From assembly GCA_025059195.1 (NCBI GenBank), contig JANXDU010000008.1, positions 1-54,221 of the forward strand: a stretch of DNA of 54,221 bases, written 5' to 3'. Positions 7,450-15,793 of this stretch are shown here, piece after piece (the stretch's first letter is position 1; each line of letters begins with the position of its first letter). Below the pieces are notes generated by a model. The model searched no databases, was not told where the DNA came from, and was given only the letters and a program-made list of their open reading frames with translations. Made by a program: the position numbers and the translations under genes. This DNA comes from Candidatus Bathyarchaeota archaeon (lineage in GTDB: Archaea; Thermoproteota; Bathyarchaeia; Bathyarchaeales; Bathycorpusculaceae).

Positions 7450-7797
7450 TTAAACCTCGTCCTTCAAACTTTCATCTTCGCTGTTGGTTATCACTGGTGT
7501 CGGCGCCGTTTCAACCTCTGCCGCCCTAATTGACTTTGCTATTTTGTCTAGGTATCTCTGGAAGCTTAGGGTTCTGAAAACCGCCAATCCCCTTTCTGTT
7601 ATGGCGTAAAGCCTCTTTCTGCCGCTAACCTTCTCTTGGACAAGCCCATGCCTTACAAGCGACTCTAAATACCGCTGGAGCAAAGTGCAGTCCATATTGG
7701 TTCTGTAGGCTACGCTGTCGACGGTTAACGGTCTCTTCGCCAACGCCGATAAAATAGCCTCATAGATTTCAAGCTTTGATCTTCTCAAGTCTAACAC
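7450..7797 (-). CDS. Winged-helix regulator between the lipS-type genes
   Basis: The 115-residue protein has an N-terminal winged-helix domain of the archaeal type: SKLEIYEAILSALAKRPLT, then a recognition segment (TNMDCTLLQRYLESLVRHG), then a wing (VQEKVSGRKRLYAITERG). The tail after about residue 92 is acidic and probably disordered. It starts with GTG at 7797 and lies 42 bases upstream of one radical SAM gene and divergent from the other. Repeats of TGAATCT at 7813-7851 overlap the divergent start and are a candidate operator, which would make it a local regulator of both lipoyl-synthase-type genes (inference). Confidence 0.7.
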   Translation of the reverse strand: MLDLRRSKLEIYEAILSALAKRPLTVDSVAYRTNMDCTLLQRYLESLVRHGLVQEKVSGRKRLYAITERGLAVFRTLSFQRYLDKIAKSIRAAEVETAPTPVITNSEDESLKDEV

Positions 7798-7812
7798 GCT
7801 CTGAAAAGGCTT

Positions 7813-7851
7813 AGATTCAATAATGATAAAATACTTATGAATCTTGAATCT
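7813..7851. promoter_or_regulatory. TGAATCT repeat cluster in the divergent lipS-type promoter
   Basis: AGATTCAA (7813-7820) faces TTGAATCT (7844-7851) as an exact 8-base inverted repeat. TGAATCT is also tandemly repeated head to tail at 7838-7844 and 7845-7851. The cluster lies between the regulator start (7797) and the first candidate start of the radical SAM gene (7837). It is a plausible binding site for the adjacent winged-helix protein. Confidence 0.4.
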
Positions 7852-8892
7852 TTACCAGAAAACTGCATCACCAGTATGCGCGGTGTGAAATTGAAAGGCA
7901 GTCTTCCAGAAAAAGTGCGGGTTTCCATCGGTTCTGCCATGACGATTGGCCTGCTTAGCGGGAAACTTGACTCCCAGCCTACGACTGCTTACCTAATGAC
8001 CTACCGAAAGGGTAAATGCACAGCAAACTGTGGATTCTGTCCTCAAGCCAGAAAAAGCCATAGTAGAGCCGACATGCTTTCAAGGGTTTCTTGGCCAGCC
8101 TTCCCAACGGAAAAGGTCCTCGAATCCTTAGCCGAAGCCGCTAGGAATGGTGGGATAAAGCGTATCTGCATCCAAGCCCTAAACTATCCAGAAGTTTTCG
8201 CAACCATCCAAGCCATCGTGGAGGCTTTAGCCCGCTGTGTAAAAGTTCCAATATCTGTTTCATGTCAGCCATTAAACCCAGAAAACATAAAGCGACTAGC
8301 CGAGGCCGGCGCCGAAAGGGTAGGCATACCCTTGGACGCAGCGACGGAAGAAATCTTCGACAAGGTTAAGGGGCTGTCAGCTGGGGGGCCCTATGAAATG
8401 AGGAAACAACTAGCTCTACTCGAAGAGGCTGTGAAAGTTTTCGGAAAGGGCAGGGTTGCCACCCACCTAATTGTGGGTTTGGGTGAAACAGAAAAGGAAA
8501 TGGTGCTCATGATTCAAAAATGTGTTGACATGGGGGTTCTGCCAGCCCTTTTCGCGTTCACCCCAGTCGCTGGAACAGCAATGGAAGACATGAAACAACC
8601 GTCTATCCAACAGTACAGGAGAATTCAACTGGCTCGTTATCTGATAGTTCATGGAATGGTAAGGGTTGAAAGCATGGCCTTTGACGGGAAGGGATGCATA
8701 ATCAGTTTTGGCACTGACAAACAAACCCTAAAGCGAGTTGTTAAATCAGGAGAACCTTTCCAAACATCTGGCTGTCCGAACTGCAACCGTCCATATTATA
8801 ACGAGAAGCCGAGCGGCCCCATATACAACTATCCAAGGCCTTTAGGCAAGGAAGAAATTATGAAGGTGGCTGAGGAATTAGCCATAATCTAG
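7837..8892 (+). CDS. Radical SAM protein, biotin-synthase-like LipS-type subunit (probable)
   Basis: The protein has 351 residues with radical SAM cysteines C61, C65 and C68 (CTANCGFC) and a BioB-like barrel. A C-terminal CPNCNRPYYNE stretch offers two more cysteines for an auxiliary cluster. Such archaeal genes are often annotated biotin synthase, but no other biotin genes are here, and the pairing with the COG1856-like gene points to the second half of a LipS1/LipS2 lipoyl synthase. ATG 7837 lies inside the TGAATCT repeats; ATG 7876 is an alternative start that would leave the repeats as promoter DNA. The stop overlaps that of the convergent gene (CTAG at 8889-8892). Confidence 0.65.
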   Translation: MNLESLPENCITSMRGVKLKGSLPEKVRVSIGSAMTIGLLSGKLDSQPTTAYLMTYRKGKCTANCGFCPQARKSHSRADMLSRVSWPAFPTEKVLESLAEAARNGGIKRICIQALNYPEVFATIQAIVEALARCVKVPISVSCQPLNPENIKRLAEAGAERVGIPLDAATEEIFDKVKGLSAGGPYEMRKQLALLEEAVKVFGKGRVATHLIVGLGETEKEMVLMIQKCVDMGVLPALFAFTPVAGTAMEDMKQPSIQQYRRIQLARYLIVHGMVRVESMAFDGKGCIISFGTDKQTLKRVVKSGEPFQTSGCPNCNRPYYNEKPSGPIYNYPRPLGKEEIMKVAEELAII

Positions 8893-10214
8893 GGTTCCTT
8901 AACCTCCAACGTCGACGGAATTTTAGGTTTTTGTCTAGTCACCTGCTCCACTATTTGCCAGAATTCCTCTTCTGTTAGACCTTTTCGCAGCTCTTTCATC
9001 AGCTTTTTAATCTGGTAGAAAGTCATTTGAGTCCCACCCTTGTCTAGGCTCTCTTGGACGCTTCGAATTCTTCTAACTATTTCGTCTATCTGCCATGGCA
9101 TGGCTTTTATTCCAGCGGCTTCAAGACGTTTTTGAACGAGTTGCCTTCCACCGCTTCGGCTAATGTAAAATTGGGCCTCCCTTTCAATCATTTCCGGCGG
9201 GAAGGGCACATATATCAGCGGGTGAGCCAGCATTCCCTCCACATGCTCGTCAACCTCGTAGGCGAAAACGTTTTCGCCTACGATGGGCTTATGAAACTGG
9301 ATTGGTAATGCAAAACTTTTTTCCGCTTGTTGTGCAAGCCTGTAAAGCTTTTTCATGTCTACCCCTGTGTCTATGTTGTATAAAATTTCTAGGGCGGAGA
9401 CAACCTCCTCCAAGGGAGCGACTCCGGCTCTTTCACCGAAGCCTGCAATGCATGTGTGCAAATGGGCGACTCCCTCCTCCACGGCTGCTAACGTGTTTGC
9501 GGTTGCTAAGCCGAAATCGTTGTGGCAGTGGACGGAGAGCGGGGGCTCTTTCTTTAAGGATTGCTGCAGTCCATCCCTAATGTGGGCGATTAAATAGCGC
9601 ATCGATAATGGCCTGAGGAAGCCCACTGTGTCAGCGATTACAAGCCTATCTGCTCCAGCCTTGATGGCAGCTTCAAATATTTGTAAAATTTCCGGTAATG
9701 GTGTTCTTGAAGCATCTTCTAAAACAAAGTCGACGGTGACTCCGTGTTTTTTTGCGTATTCTATGCATTCAACAGCGTTCTTAAGAACGTGCTCTTTTGA
9801 CGTTTTAAGTCTATACTGGAGGTTTAGTCCGTTAAAAGGTGTGGAAATTAAAATCTCCTTTACACCACAGTCAAGGCACGCTTCTATTTCGCTCCTTGAG
9901 GCGTGTGCTGAAGCGGCTATGCTGGCTTGCTGAAATCCTTCATTGGCTATCCTTTTAACAGAGTTTTTTTCCTCTTCGGAAAGAGCTGGGAAACCCACGT
10001 TTATAACGGATACTCCAGCCTCGTCCAGCAACTTGGCCAGCTTAACCCTTTCCACATAGGTTAAAAAGACTGTGGGGGTTTGAACGCCTTCCCTTAGGGT
10101 TTCATCCCACACAAAAACCCTTTCGGGAAGCTTCGGGGGAAGATTCTTTCTCAAACGGTTGTAATTGGCGATTAATCCTTGCGCTTCAAGCTTTTTAAAT
10201 ATTGTTTTTCGCAT
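8889..10214 (-). CDS. LeuA/homocitrate synthase/HMG-CoA lyase superfamily enzyme
   Basis: This 441-residue DRE-TIM metallolyase has a catalytic start reading WDETLREGVQ (usually DTTLRDGEQ), the metal-binding HCHNDFGLATANTLAA near residue 235, and the TCIAGFGERAGVAPLEEV motif. These fit enzymes that condense acetyl-CoA with a 2-oxo acid, such as isopropylmalate, citramalate, homocitrate or Re-citrate synthase. It lacks the C-terminal LeuA regulatory domain and instead has about 90 helical residues. I cannot choose the substrate; the length would suit a Re-citrate or homocitrate synthase. Its own TATA-like box lies near 10250-10260 on this strand. Confidence 0.72.
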   Translation of the reverse strand: MRKTIFKKLEAQGLIANYNRLRKNLPPKLPERVFVWDETLREGVQTPTVFLTYVERVKLAKLLDEAGVSVINVGFPALSEEEKNSVKRIANEGFQQASIAASAHASRSEIEACLDCGVKEILISTPFNGLNLQYRLKTSKEHVLKNAVECIEYAKKHGVTVDFVLEDASRTPLPEILQIFEAAIKAGADRLVIADTVGFLRPLSMRYLIAHIRDGLQQSLKKEPPLSVHCHNDFGLATANTLAAVEEGVAHLHTCIAGFGERAGVAPLEEVVSALEILYNIDTGVDMKKLYRLAQQAEKSFALPIQFHKPIVGENVFAYEVDEHVEGMLAHPLIYVPFPPEMIEREAQFYISRSGGRQLVQKRLEAAGIKAMPWQIDEIVRRIRSVQESLDKGGTQMTFYQIKKLMKELRKGLTEEEFWQIVEQVTRQKPKIPSTLEVKEP

Positions 10215-10267
10215 ACCATCACATTCCCTTCAATAAGCAAGATTAACCCATTTTATTTAACAAGGCA

Positions 10268-10277
10268 CTTATATAAG
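10268..10277 (+). promoter_or_regulatory. Palindromic TATA box near the nitroreductase gene
   Basis: CTTATATAAG is a perfect palindrome in the divergent gap. Read forward it predicts transcription from about 10300 and a leader of about 27 bases before the ATG at 10327. A second AT-rich box on the other strand (10250-10260) is better placed for the divergent LeuA-like gene. Confidence 0.45.
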
Positions 10278-10326
10278 AATTGAGCACTTAAAAGCATATA
10301 ACCTAAAAATTACTTGGTGCGGAACC

Positions 10327-10872
10327 ATGGATCTGTTTGAAGTTATAGAGAAAAGGAGAAGTATAAGAAAGTTTAAGCCCGATCCAATACCCCCTGATGA
10401 CTTGAAAAAGATCCTTGAAGCTGGAAGGCTGGCACCTTCAGGCGGAAACCGTCAGCCATGGAAGTTTATAGTTGTGAGAAACGCGGAAACCAAGAAGGCC
10501 TTGGCTATAACAGCCAACAATCAAATGTTTATTGCCGACGCTGACACGGTCATTGTGGCTTTGGGGGATCCAAAGGCGTTGTCCATGAAACCACCATACA
10601 CGCTTTCGGCAACCCGCGTTCCCCATAAACAAGACCCGATGATTGCTGTTGAGCACATGGTTTTGGCGGCCACCGCCTTGGGTTATGGAACATGCTGGAT
10701 TGGAGCCTTCAAAGAGGAGGATGTTAAGAAAATCCTCAACATTCCGGAGGATTTGACAGTTGTAGCCCTCCTTCCGGTGGGTGTTCCAGCAGAGAATCCG
10801 CCTCCCAAACCCAGAAAGACGTTCAGCGAAATCTTCTTCCAAGAATCCTATGGCACTCCCCTAGCGCTTTAG
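10327..10872 (+). CDS. Nitroreductase-family FMN oxidoreductase
   Basis: The protein has 181 residues, the usual length for a compact nitroreductase fold. The N-terminal RRSIRKF and APSGGNRQPWKF motifs bind the FMN phosphate and ring, and GYGTCWIGAF near residue 121 is the conserved C-terminal flavin segment. Such proteins reduce nitro compounds, quinones or flavins with NAD(P)H; some act as FMN-dependent dehydrogenases. The substrate cannot be read from the sequence. It is first in a long one-direction run of CoA-metabolism genes but has its own promoter, and another TATA box follows before the next gene. Confidence 0.88.
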   Translation: MDLFEVIEKRRSIRKFKPDPIPPDDLKKILEAGRLAPSGGNRQPWKFIVVRNAETKKALAITANNQMFIADADTVIVALGDPKALSMKPPYTLSATRVPHKQDPMIAVEHMVLAATALGYGTCWIGAFKEEDVKKILNIPEDLTVVALLPVGVPAENPPPKPRKTFSEIFFQESYGTPLAL

Positions 10873-10885
10873 CTGTACCATTGAA

Positions 10886-10894
10886 AATTTATAT
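10886..10894 (+). promoter_or_regulatory. TATA box for the CoA-transferase genes
   Basis: AATTTATAT is centred at about 10890, predicting transcription near 10917. GGTGG at 10919-10923 would be the ribosome site for the TTG at 10931. Confidence 0.5.
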
Positions 10895-10930
10895 CGAAAA
10901 CTTTGATAATGCGTATTTGGGTGGCCCTCT

Positions 10931-11842
10931 TTGGTTGAAGCGCCAGTGGAAGATAAACGAATAACCCTCAAAGAGGCAGCTAGGCTAATTCCAGATGGGG
11001 CGCATATTTTTTGGGGCGGTTTTGGCTTTCAGAGGCCTCCCATGGCTTTCGCCCATGAACTTGTTAGGCAGAAAAAGCGGAATTTAACAATTTACACATG
11101 CGGCTCAGAGATGGATATAGATATCCTTGCCGGAGCCTACGTGGTTTCCCGTTTTGAACTAGCCTTTTTCGCAATAGAGGGTATAGGTTTGGCTCCGAAT
11201 ATCCAGCGGAGAATCCGTGAAGGCGCCATCCAAATAGAGGATTATACGAACCTTGCGATGGCGCTGCGTTTCCTAGGCGGCGCGTTAGGTGTTCCGTTTA
11301 TGCCTTTAAAAAGCATGCTTGGAACGGACTTGTTGGCGAAAACAAGGTTCCGACAGAAGAAAGCTGAAGTTGTGACTTGTCCGTTTACGGGCGAGAAGGT
11401 TGTGCTTGTGCCTTCGGTGCATCCAGATTTCAGCATAGTGCACGCTTCTCGTGTTGATAGGGAGGGAAACGCCCAGATAGATGGCATTAAGGGCGAAGAT
11501 GTGGAGGGCGCCAGAGCTGGCAAAAAGGTGATCGTTCTCGCTGAGGAAATCGTGGACACGGAGTTTATCCGATCTCAGCCAGATCAAACCGCAATTCCCA
11601 ACATTTACGTGGATTACGTGGTGGAATGTCCATGGGGCGCTTACCCAATGATGGTTTACAACTACTATGACTATGATCTGGAGCATATACGCATGTACTA
11701 CCAGCAATGTAAGACAGAGGAAGGGTGGCAGAAATACTGTGAAGAATACATAACGAGCGTTGAGAACCACATGGAGTTTCTCAAAAAAATCGGTTTTGAA
11801 CGTCTCCTAAAGCTTAGGGCTAAAAGGCCTTTTCCATACTAG
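10931..11842 (+). CDS. CoA-transferase family I, subunit A (GctA/IpdA-like)
   Basis: This 303-residue protein resembles the alpha subunit of glutaconate CoA-transferase and related class I enzymes (COG1788). It shows the FWGGFGFQR glycine stretch near residue 28, a conserved IEGIGLAPNIQRRIREG segment and PFMPLKSMLGTDLL. The family includes CoA transferases for dicarboxylic or aromatic acids and IpdAB-type CoA hydrolases that open rings. TTG 10931 is the only workable start given the TATA box and GGTGG. The beta-subunit gene follows 4 bases after its stop, so the two should form a heteromer. The substrate is unknown. Confidence 0.82.
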   Translation: MVEAPVEDKRITLKEAARLIPDGAHIFWGGFGFQRPPMAFAHELVRQKKRNLTIYTCGSEMDIDILAGAYVVSRFELAFFAIEGIGLAPNIQRRIREGAIQIEDYTNLAMALRFLGGALGVPFMPLKSMLGTDLLAKTRFRQKKAEVVTCPFTGEKVVLVPSVHPDFSIVHASRVDREGNAQIDGIKGEDVEGARAGKKVIVLAEEIVDTEFIRSQPDQTAIPNIYVDYVVECPWGAYPMMVYNYYDYDLEHIRMYYQQCKTEEGWQKYCEEYITSVENHMEFLKKIGFERLLKLRAKRPFPY

Positions 11843-11846
11843 GAGA

Positions 11847-12653
11847 GTGATGGGAATGGGGAAGAATTATGCGAAACTCGGCGAGTATAACACCCTTGAG
11901 CTTATGGCTGTCTGCGGAGCCAGAGCCATAAAAAACGGTGAAGTAGTCTTTGTTGGAACTGGTTTGCCCATGATTGCCGCTATGCTGGCCAAGCGAACGC
12001 ACGCGCCCAGAGCTAAAATAGTCTATGAGGCTGGTTTTATTGATTCAAACGCCATAGACATAGCCCTATCCATAGCGGATTCAAGGCTGGGTTACAGAGC
12101 GTCGGCAGCTATAGGCCTCATCGAGGCGCTTGGACTGTTGCTCCAAGGCGGACACGTTGATGTGGGCTTTGTGGGAGCCGCCCAAATAGACGAATATGGA
12201 AACATAAACACCACTTATATAGGCGATTTCGAAAACCCCACGGTGAGGCTTCCGGGAAGCGGAGGCGGAAACGACATAGTCTCCTCCGCCAAACGCATCG
12301 TCATCATAATGACTCATGAAAGGCGGAAAATGGTAAAAAAACTTGACTACTTGACAAGTCCAGGCTTTCTGACCGGCCCGGGAGCAAGAGAAAAAGCGGG
12401 CTTACTGGGCGGCGGCCCATCCCTTGTAGTTACAAACCTCTGCCAGATGGACTTTGACCCGGCGACGAAGAGGATTAGACTGGCGACACTTCATCCCGGC
12501 GTGACGCTACAGCAAATTATGGAGAACACCGGTTTTGACCTAATCATACCGGAGCATTTGCCCTTAACTGAACCGCCTACGTATGAGGAACTCGCCATTT
12601 TAAGGGCTATAGACCCTCAGGGAATCTACATACCAAGGTCAACCCAAACATAG
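11847..12653 (+). CDS. CoA-transferase family I, subunit B (GctB/IpdB-like)
   Basis: The 268-residue beta-subunit partner (COG2057) carries VYEAGFID near residue 55, where the Glu matches the residue that forms the glutamyl-CoA intermediate in glutaconate CoA-transferase, so a transferase reaction is favoured. Later conserved stretches include FVGAAQIDEYGNINTT and LPGSGGGNDIVSS. Candidate starts GTG 11847, ATG 11850 and ATG 11856 lie just after AGGAG; the last has the best spacing. It is tightly coupled to subunit A and followed, after a new TATA box, by acyl-CoA dehydrogenase. Confidence 0.85.
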   Translation: MMGMGKNYAKLGEYNTLELMAVCGARAIKNGEVVFVGTGLPMIAAMLAKRTHAPRAKIVYEAGFIDSNAIDIALSIADSRLGYRASAAIGLIEALGLLLQGGHVDVGFVGAAQIDEYGNINTTYIGDFENPTVRLPGSGGGNDIVSSAKRIVIIMTHERRKMVKKLDYLTSPGFLTGPGAREKAGLLGGGPSLVVTNLCQMDFDPATKRIRLATLHPGVTLQQIMENTGFDLIIPEHLPLTEPPTYEELAILRAIDPQGIYIPRSTQT

Positions 12654-12707
12654 CAAAACATTAAACTTCATTTGTACTGCCTGTTTTAGGTTTTCAGCCA
12701 AGAAAGT

Positions 12708-12716
12708 GTTTTATAG
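12708..12716 (+). promoter_or_regulatory. TATA box for acyl-CoA dehydrogenase
   Basis: GTTTTATAG is centred at about 12713 and predicts transcription near 12740, only a few bases before the GTG at 12743 and the ATG at 12752. The mRNA is therefore probably leaderless or nearly so. Confidence 0.5.
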
Positions 12717-12742
12717 AGTTTGCTTGAAAAGTTAAACCGGTT

Positions 12743-13918
12743 GTGGCCAGCATGGATTTTGAGTTGACACCAGAACAGAAAATGATAGTTGAAACAGCCG
12801 CTGAAATCGCCCGCGACTACGGCCCAGAATATTGGCGGGAAAGGGACCGCAAACACGAGTTTCCCGAAGACTTTTGGCGAAGCCTAGTAGAGGCCGGCTT
12901 TCCGGGCATAGTGGTTCCAGAAAAATATGGTGGAAGCGGCATGGGCATGTTTGAAATGCTGTTAGCCATGGAAACACTTGTTTCTGAAGGCTGCGGACTG
13001 GCTGGAGAATGGTTCTTGTGTTTATCTGCGGTGTTCGGCGGTTTATCAATAGTTAAACACGGCAACGAAGCCCAAAAAGAAAAGTATCTCCCAAAAATCG
13101 CCAAAGGAATGGAATTTTGCCTAGCGTTAACCGAGCCCGATGCTGGAACAAACACTTTAAACATTAAAACTATGGCTGTTAAAAAAGGCGACGAATACAT
13201 AATTAACGGACAGAAAATCTTCATTTCGGGCGCAGACAGAGCAAAAGGAATGCTTCTAGTAACGCGGACAACTTCCGTGGACCAGGCTCCCAAAAGAACT
13301 CTAGGATTGACGCTGTTCCTTGTGGATTTGCCGAACCCTGCTATAGAGATAATTCCAATTGAGAAGCATGGCATAAACTATTCAAAAACCTTTGAGGTTT
13401 ACATAAGCGGTCTACGAGTTCCCCAAGAAAATGTTTTAGGTGAACCGGAGAAAGGATGGTATCTGCTTTTGGACACGCTTAACCCGGAGCGCATGTCTTT
13501 TTCCGCGGCGGCATGCGGCTTAGGCCTTTTAGCTATTAAAAAGGCCGTGGAATACGCCAAGGAAAGGAGGGTTTTTGGCGTCCCCATAGGGGCGCATCAA
13601 GCCATACAGTTCCCGTTGGCGGAGGCCAAAGCCAAAATTGAGGCTGCGAGGCTGCTGAATTATAGGGCTGCTTGGCTTTACGACCGTGGACAAGAGTGCG
13701 GGGCGGAAGCCAACATGGCGAAAGTGGCAGCTGTGGATGCGGGTATTCAAGCGGTTTACCATGCCATGCAAACCTTTGGCGGATATGGCTATGCGGTGGA
13801 ATACGACGTGGAAAGGTGGTGGCGGGAAATAAACCTCATACGATTGGCACCGGTCACCCATCAAATGGCTTTAGCCTTTATAGGGCAGCACGTGCTAGGC
13901 TTGCCAAAGTCCTATTAG
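12743..13918 (+). CDS. Acyl-CoA dehydrogenase
   Basis: This 391-residue flavoenzyme oxidises acyl-CoA to 2-enoyl-CoA. Family marks include FCLALTEPDAGTN near residue 127, the flavin-contact segment INGQKIFISGA, GVPIGAHQAIQFPLAE, and the C-terminal QTFGGYGYAVEYDVERWWRE. The common YEGT catalytic-Glu motif near the C-terminus is replaced by LAPVTHQM, so the base may sit elsewhere, as in isovaleryl-CoA dehydrogenases, or the substrate may be unusual. It precedes hydroxyacyl-CoA dehydrogenase and enoyl-CoA hydratase, completing three beta-oxidation-type steps. The start could be GTG 12743 or ATG 12752. Confidence 0.9.
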   Translation: MASMDFELTPEQKMIVETAAEIARDYGPEYWRERDRKHEFPEDFWRSLVEAGFPGIVVPEKYGGSGMGMFEMLLAMETLVSEGCGLAGEWFLCLSAVFGGLSIVKHGNEAQKEKYLPKIAKGMEFCLALTEPDAGTNTLNIKTMAVKKGDEYIINGQKIFISGADRAKGMLLVTRTTSVDQAPKRTLGLTLFLVDLPNPAIEIIPIEKHGINYSKTFEVYISGLRVPQENVLGEPEKGWYLLLDTLNPERMSFSAAACGLGLLAIKKAVEYAKERRVFGVPIGAHQAIQFPLAEAKAKIEAARLLNYRAAWLYDRGQECGAEANMAKVAAVDAGIQAVYHAMQTFGGYGYAVEYDVERWWREINLIRLAPVTHQMALAFIGQHVLGLPKSY

Positions 13919-13942
13919 CTTTCCCTTTTTGGAAAGCCTTTT
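13918..13942 (+). terminator. Hairpin plus T-rich tail after acyl-CoA dehydrogenase
   Basis: GCTTTCC (13918-13924) and GGAAAGC (13931-13937) form a perfect 7-bp stem with a 6-base loop, followed by CTTTT. The stem begins at the last base of the stop codon. Archaeal termination usually relies on T-rich tracts, so the hairpin may be supportive rather than essential; the TTTTAT that follows may also serve as the next promoter. Confidence 0.4.
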
Positions 13943-13997
13943 ATCAACTATGGGGGCAAATTAGTCTTTCTAAACCGAAGTGAAATTGGTGGGGTGT

Positions 13998-14861
13998 ATG
14001 GAAGTTAAAACCGTCGCGGTTTTAGGTGCGGGTCTAATGGGCCACGGCATCGCACAAGTGGCAGCACAAGTTGGCAAATACGAGGTTTATTTGCGGGATG
14101 TGGCGCAACGTTTCCTCGAAAATGGCATGGACATGATTCGCAACAGTTTGCAAAAATTCTTGAGTAAGGGACAGATAACTGAGGCGGAGTTTAACGAAAC
14201 CTTGGCGAGGATTCATCCAACCACGGATTTGAAGGAAGCTGTTTCCAAAGCCGACTTGATTATTGAAGCAATACCGGAAAACGTGGATTTGAAAAAGGCA
14301 GTTTTCCGCGAAGTTGATGCGTTGGCTCCTCCCCACACAGTAATAGCCTCTAACACTTCGTCCATAAGCATAACAGAACTCGCCTCGGCTACCAACCGCC
14401 CAGAACGGGTTTGCGGAATGCACTTCTTTAATCCCCCCCAGCTTATGAAGCTTGTTGAAGTCATAAAGGGCGCAAAAACCTCGGATGAAACAATCCAAAC
14501 AGTTTTGGAAGTCGCCCGTAGAATGCAGAAGGAAACAGTCTTAGTTAAGAAGGATTGTCCAGGCTTTATTGTAAACCGCATATTGATACCGGCATTAAAC
14601 GAGGCTGTAGCCCTCTATTGGGAGGGAGTAGCCGACAGGGACAACATAGATAAGGCCATAAAACTCGGGCTGAACTGGCCTATGGGGCCGCTCATGCTTT
14701 TGGACTTCATCGGAGCTGACACAACGCTGGCAATAGCCGAAGTTCTCCAGAGGGAGCTTAACCAAAAGTTTCAACCTCATCCAGGCCTAAAAATGATGGT
14801 TAAAGCTAACCTTCTCGGGAGGAAAACTGGAAAAGGCTTCTATGACTGGACACAAAAATAG
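13998..14861 (+). CDS. 3-hydroxyacyl-CoA dehydrogenase (HbdA/PaaH-like)
   Basis: The protein has 287 residues from the ATG at 13998, typical of single-domain 3-hydroxybutyryl-CoA dehydrogenases. VLGAGLMGHGIAQVAA is the NAD(P)-binding loop, MHFFNPPQLMKLVEVI holds the catalytic His, and CPGFIVNRILIPALNEA starts the C-terminal dimer domain. It interconverts 3-hydroxyacyl-CoA and 3-oxoacyl-CoA. A GTG at 13980 is in frame, but the GGTGGGG ribosome site lies between it and the ATG. Enoyl-CoA hydratase follows immediately, so the pair is translated together. Confidence 0.92.
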   Translation: MEVKTVAVLGAGLMGHGIAQVAAQVGKYEVYLRDVAQRFLENGMDMIRNSLQKFLSKGQITEAEFNETLARIHPTTDLKEAVSKADLIIEAIPENVDLKKAVFREVDALAPPHTVIASNTSSISITELASATNRPERVCGMHFFNPPQLMKLVEVIKGAKTSDETIQTVLEVARRMQKETVLVKKDCPGFIVNRILIPALNEAVALYWEGVADRDNIDKAIKLGLNWPMGPLMLLDFIGADTTLAIAEVLQRELNQKFQPHPGLKMMVKANLLGRKTGKGFYDWTQK

Positions 14862-14875
14862 GGGTGCAGCAAGTC

Positions 14876-15658
14876 ATGGAATTTAAGTATATCATCTACG
14901 AGAAGGACGAAGGAATAGCTACAATGATCATCAACAGGCCGGAGGCTCTCAACGCTTTCAGCGCCGACGTTATACAGGAGATTCTCCAAGCTATTGAAGA
15001 TGTAAAGGCCGACGAAAACGTGCGGGTTGTCGTTTTAACCGGTGCTGGTGAAAAGGCGTTTTCCGCTGGAGCCGACATCAAAGCCATGAAGGGGATGAAC
15101 GCCTTAAAAGCGCGGGAACTCTCCCATATGGGTGAAAGGCTTTGCAGCGCCCTTGAAAACCTTGAAAAGCCCGTTATAGCGGCTATAAACGGCTACGCGT
15201 TGGGCGGAGGCTTAGAGGTGGCTATGGCATGCGACATCCGCATCGCGTCAGAAAACGCCAGAATGGGGCAAACAGAAGTAAACATTGGGTTGATTCCGGG
15301 TTGGGGTGGAACCCAAAGGCTTACTCGTTTGATAGGCATGACCAAGGCTAAAGAGCTCATTTTCACTGGAAAAATGATTGACGCAAAAACGGCGGAACAA
15401 CTTGGCTTGGTAAACATGGTTGTTCCCCAAGACAAGTTTAGAGAGGCTGTGCGCCAATTTGCCTTAGAGCTTGCACAAAAAGCTCCTATAGCGCTCAAAG
15501 TTGCGAAAACCCTAATTAACAAGGGTGCCGAGATAAGCCTCAACGCCGCTTTAGCTCTGGAAAGGGAAGGTTTCGGAGTGGTGGCCTCTACGGAAGACCT
15601 TCAAGAGGGCGTTTCAGCCTTTATTGAAAAGCGGAAACCAGTGTTCAAGGGAAGATAA
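14876..15658 (+). CDS. Enoyl-CoA hydratase/crotonase
   Basis: The protein has 260 residues from the ATG at 14876. It shows the crotonase oxyanion-hole stretch AFSAGADIKAM, then GGGLEVAMACDIRIAS and GQTEVNIGLIPGWGGTQ, which retain both catalytic Glu positions of classical enoyl-CoA hydratases. It hydrates 2-enoyl-CoA to 3-hydroxyacyl-CoA, linking the acyl-CoA dehydrogenase and hydroxyacyl-CoA dehydrogenase upstream. GTG 14864 is in frame but overlaps the GGGGTG ribosome site, so the ATG is preferred. No thiolase is present in the window, so the pathway's last step must be encoded elsewhere. Confidence 0.92.
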   Translation: MEFKYIIYEKDEGIATMIINRPEALNAFSADVIQEILQAIEDVKADENVRVVVLTGAGEKAFSAGADIKAMKGMNALKARELSHMGERLCSALENLEKPVIAAINGYALGGGLEVAMACDIRIASENARMGQTEVNIGLIPGWGGTQRLTRLIGMTKAKELIFTGKMIDAKTAEQLGLVNMVVPQDKFREAVRQFALELAQKAPIALKVAKTLINKGAEISLNAALALEREGFGVVASTEDLQEGVSAFIEKRKPVFKGR

Positions 15659-15736
15659 CGAGTAAATCTTCACGCTCCATTTAGCCCTCCTTTTGTTTGC
15701 TTTTTGGATACATGCAACGAGTTTCATTAAACCAAA

Positions 15737-15745
15737 AGTTATATC
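15737..15745 (+). promoter_or_regulatory. TATA box for the iorAB genes
   Basis: AAGTTATAT is centred near 15742, predicting transcription at about 15768. This is downstream of the GTG at 15752 and fits the ATG at 15794, which has GGAGAAGG in front of it. Confidence 0.5.
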
Positions 15746-15793
15746 TTAGGCGTGGACGAAAAGCTCTCTTCTCAAGGTTTGGAGAAGGCTCTA

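Noticed and set aside
7837-8892. Biotin synthase
   Set aside because: The fold is similar, but there are no biotin genes nearby and the pairing with a second radical SAM protein suits lipoyl synthase better.
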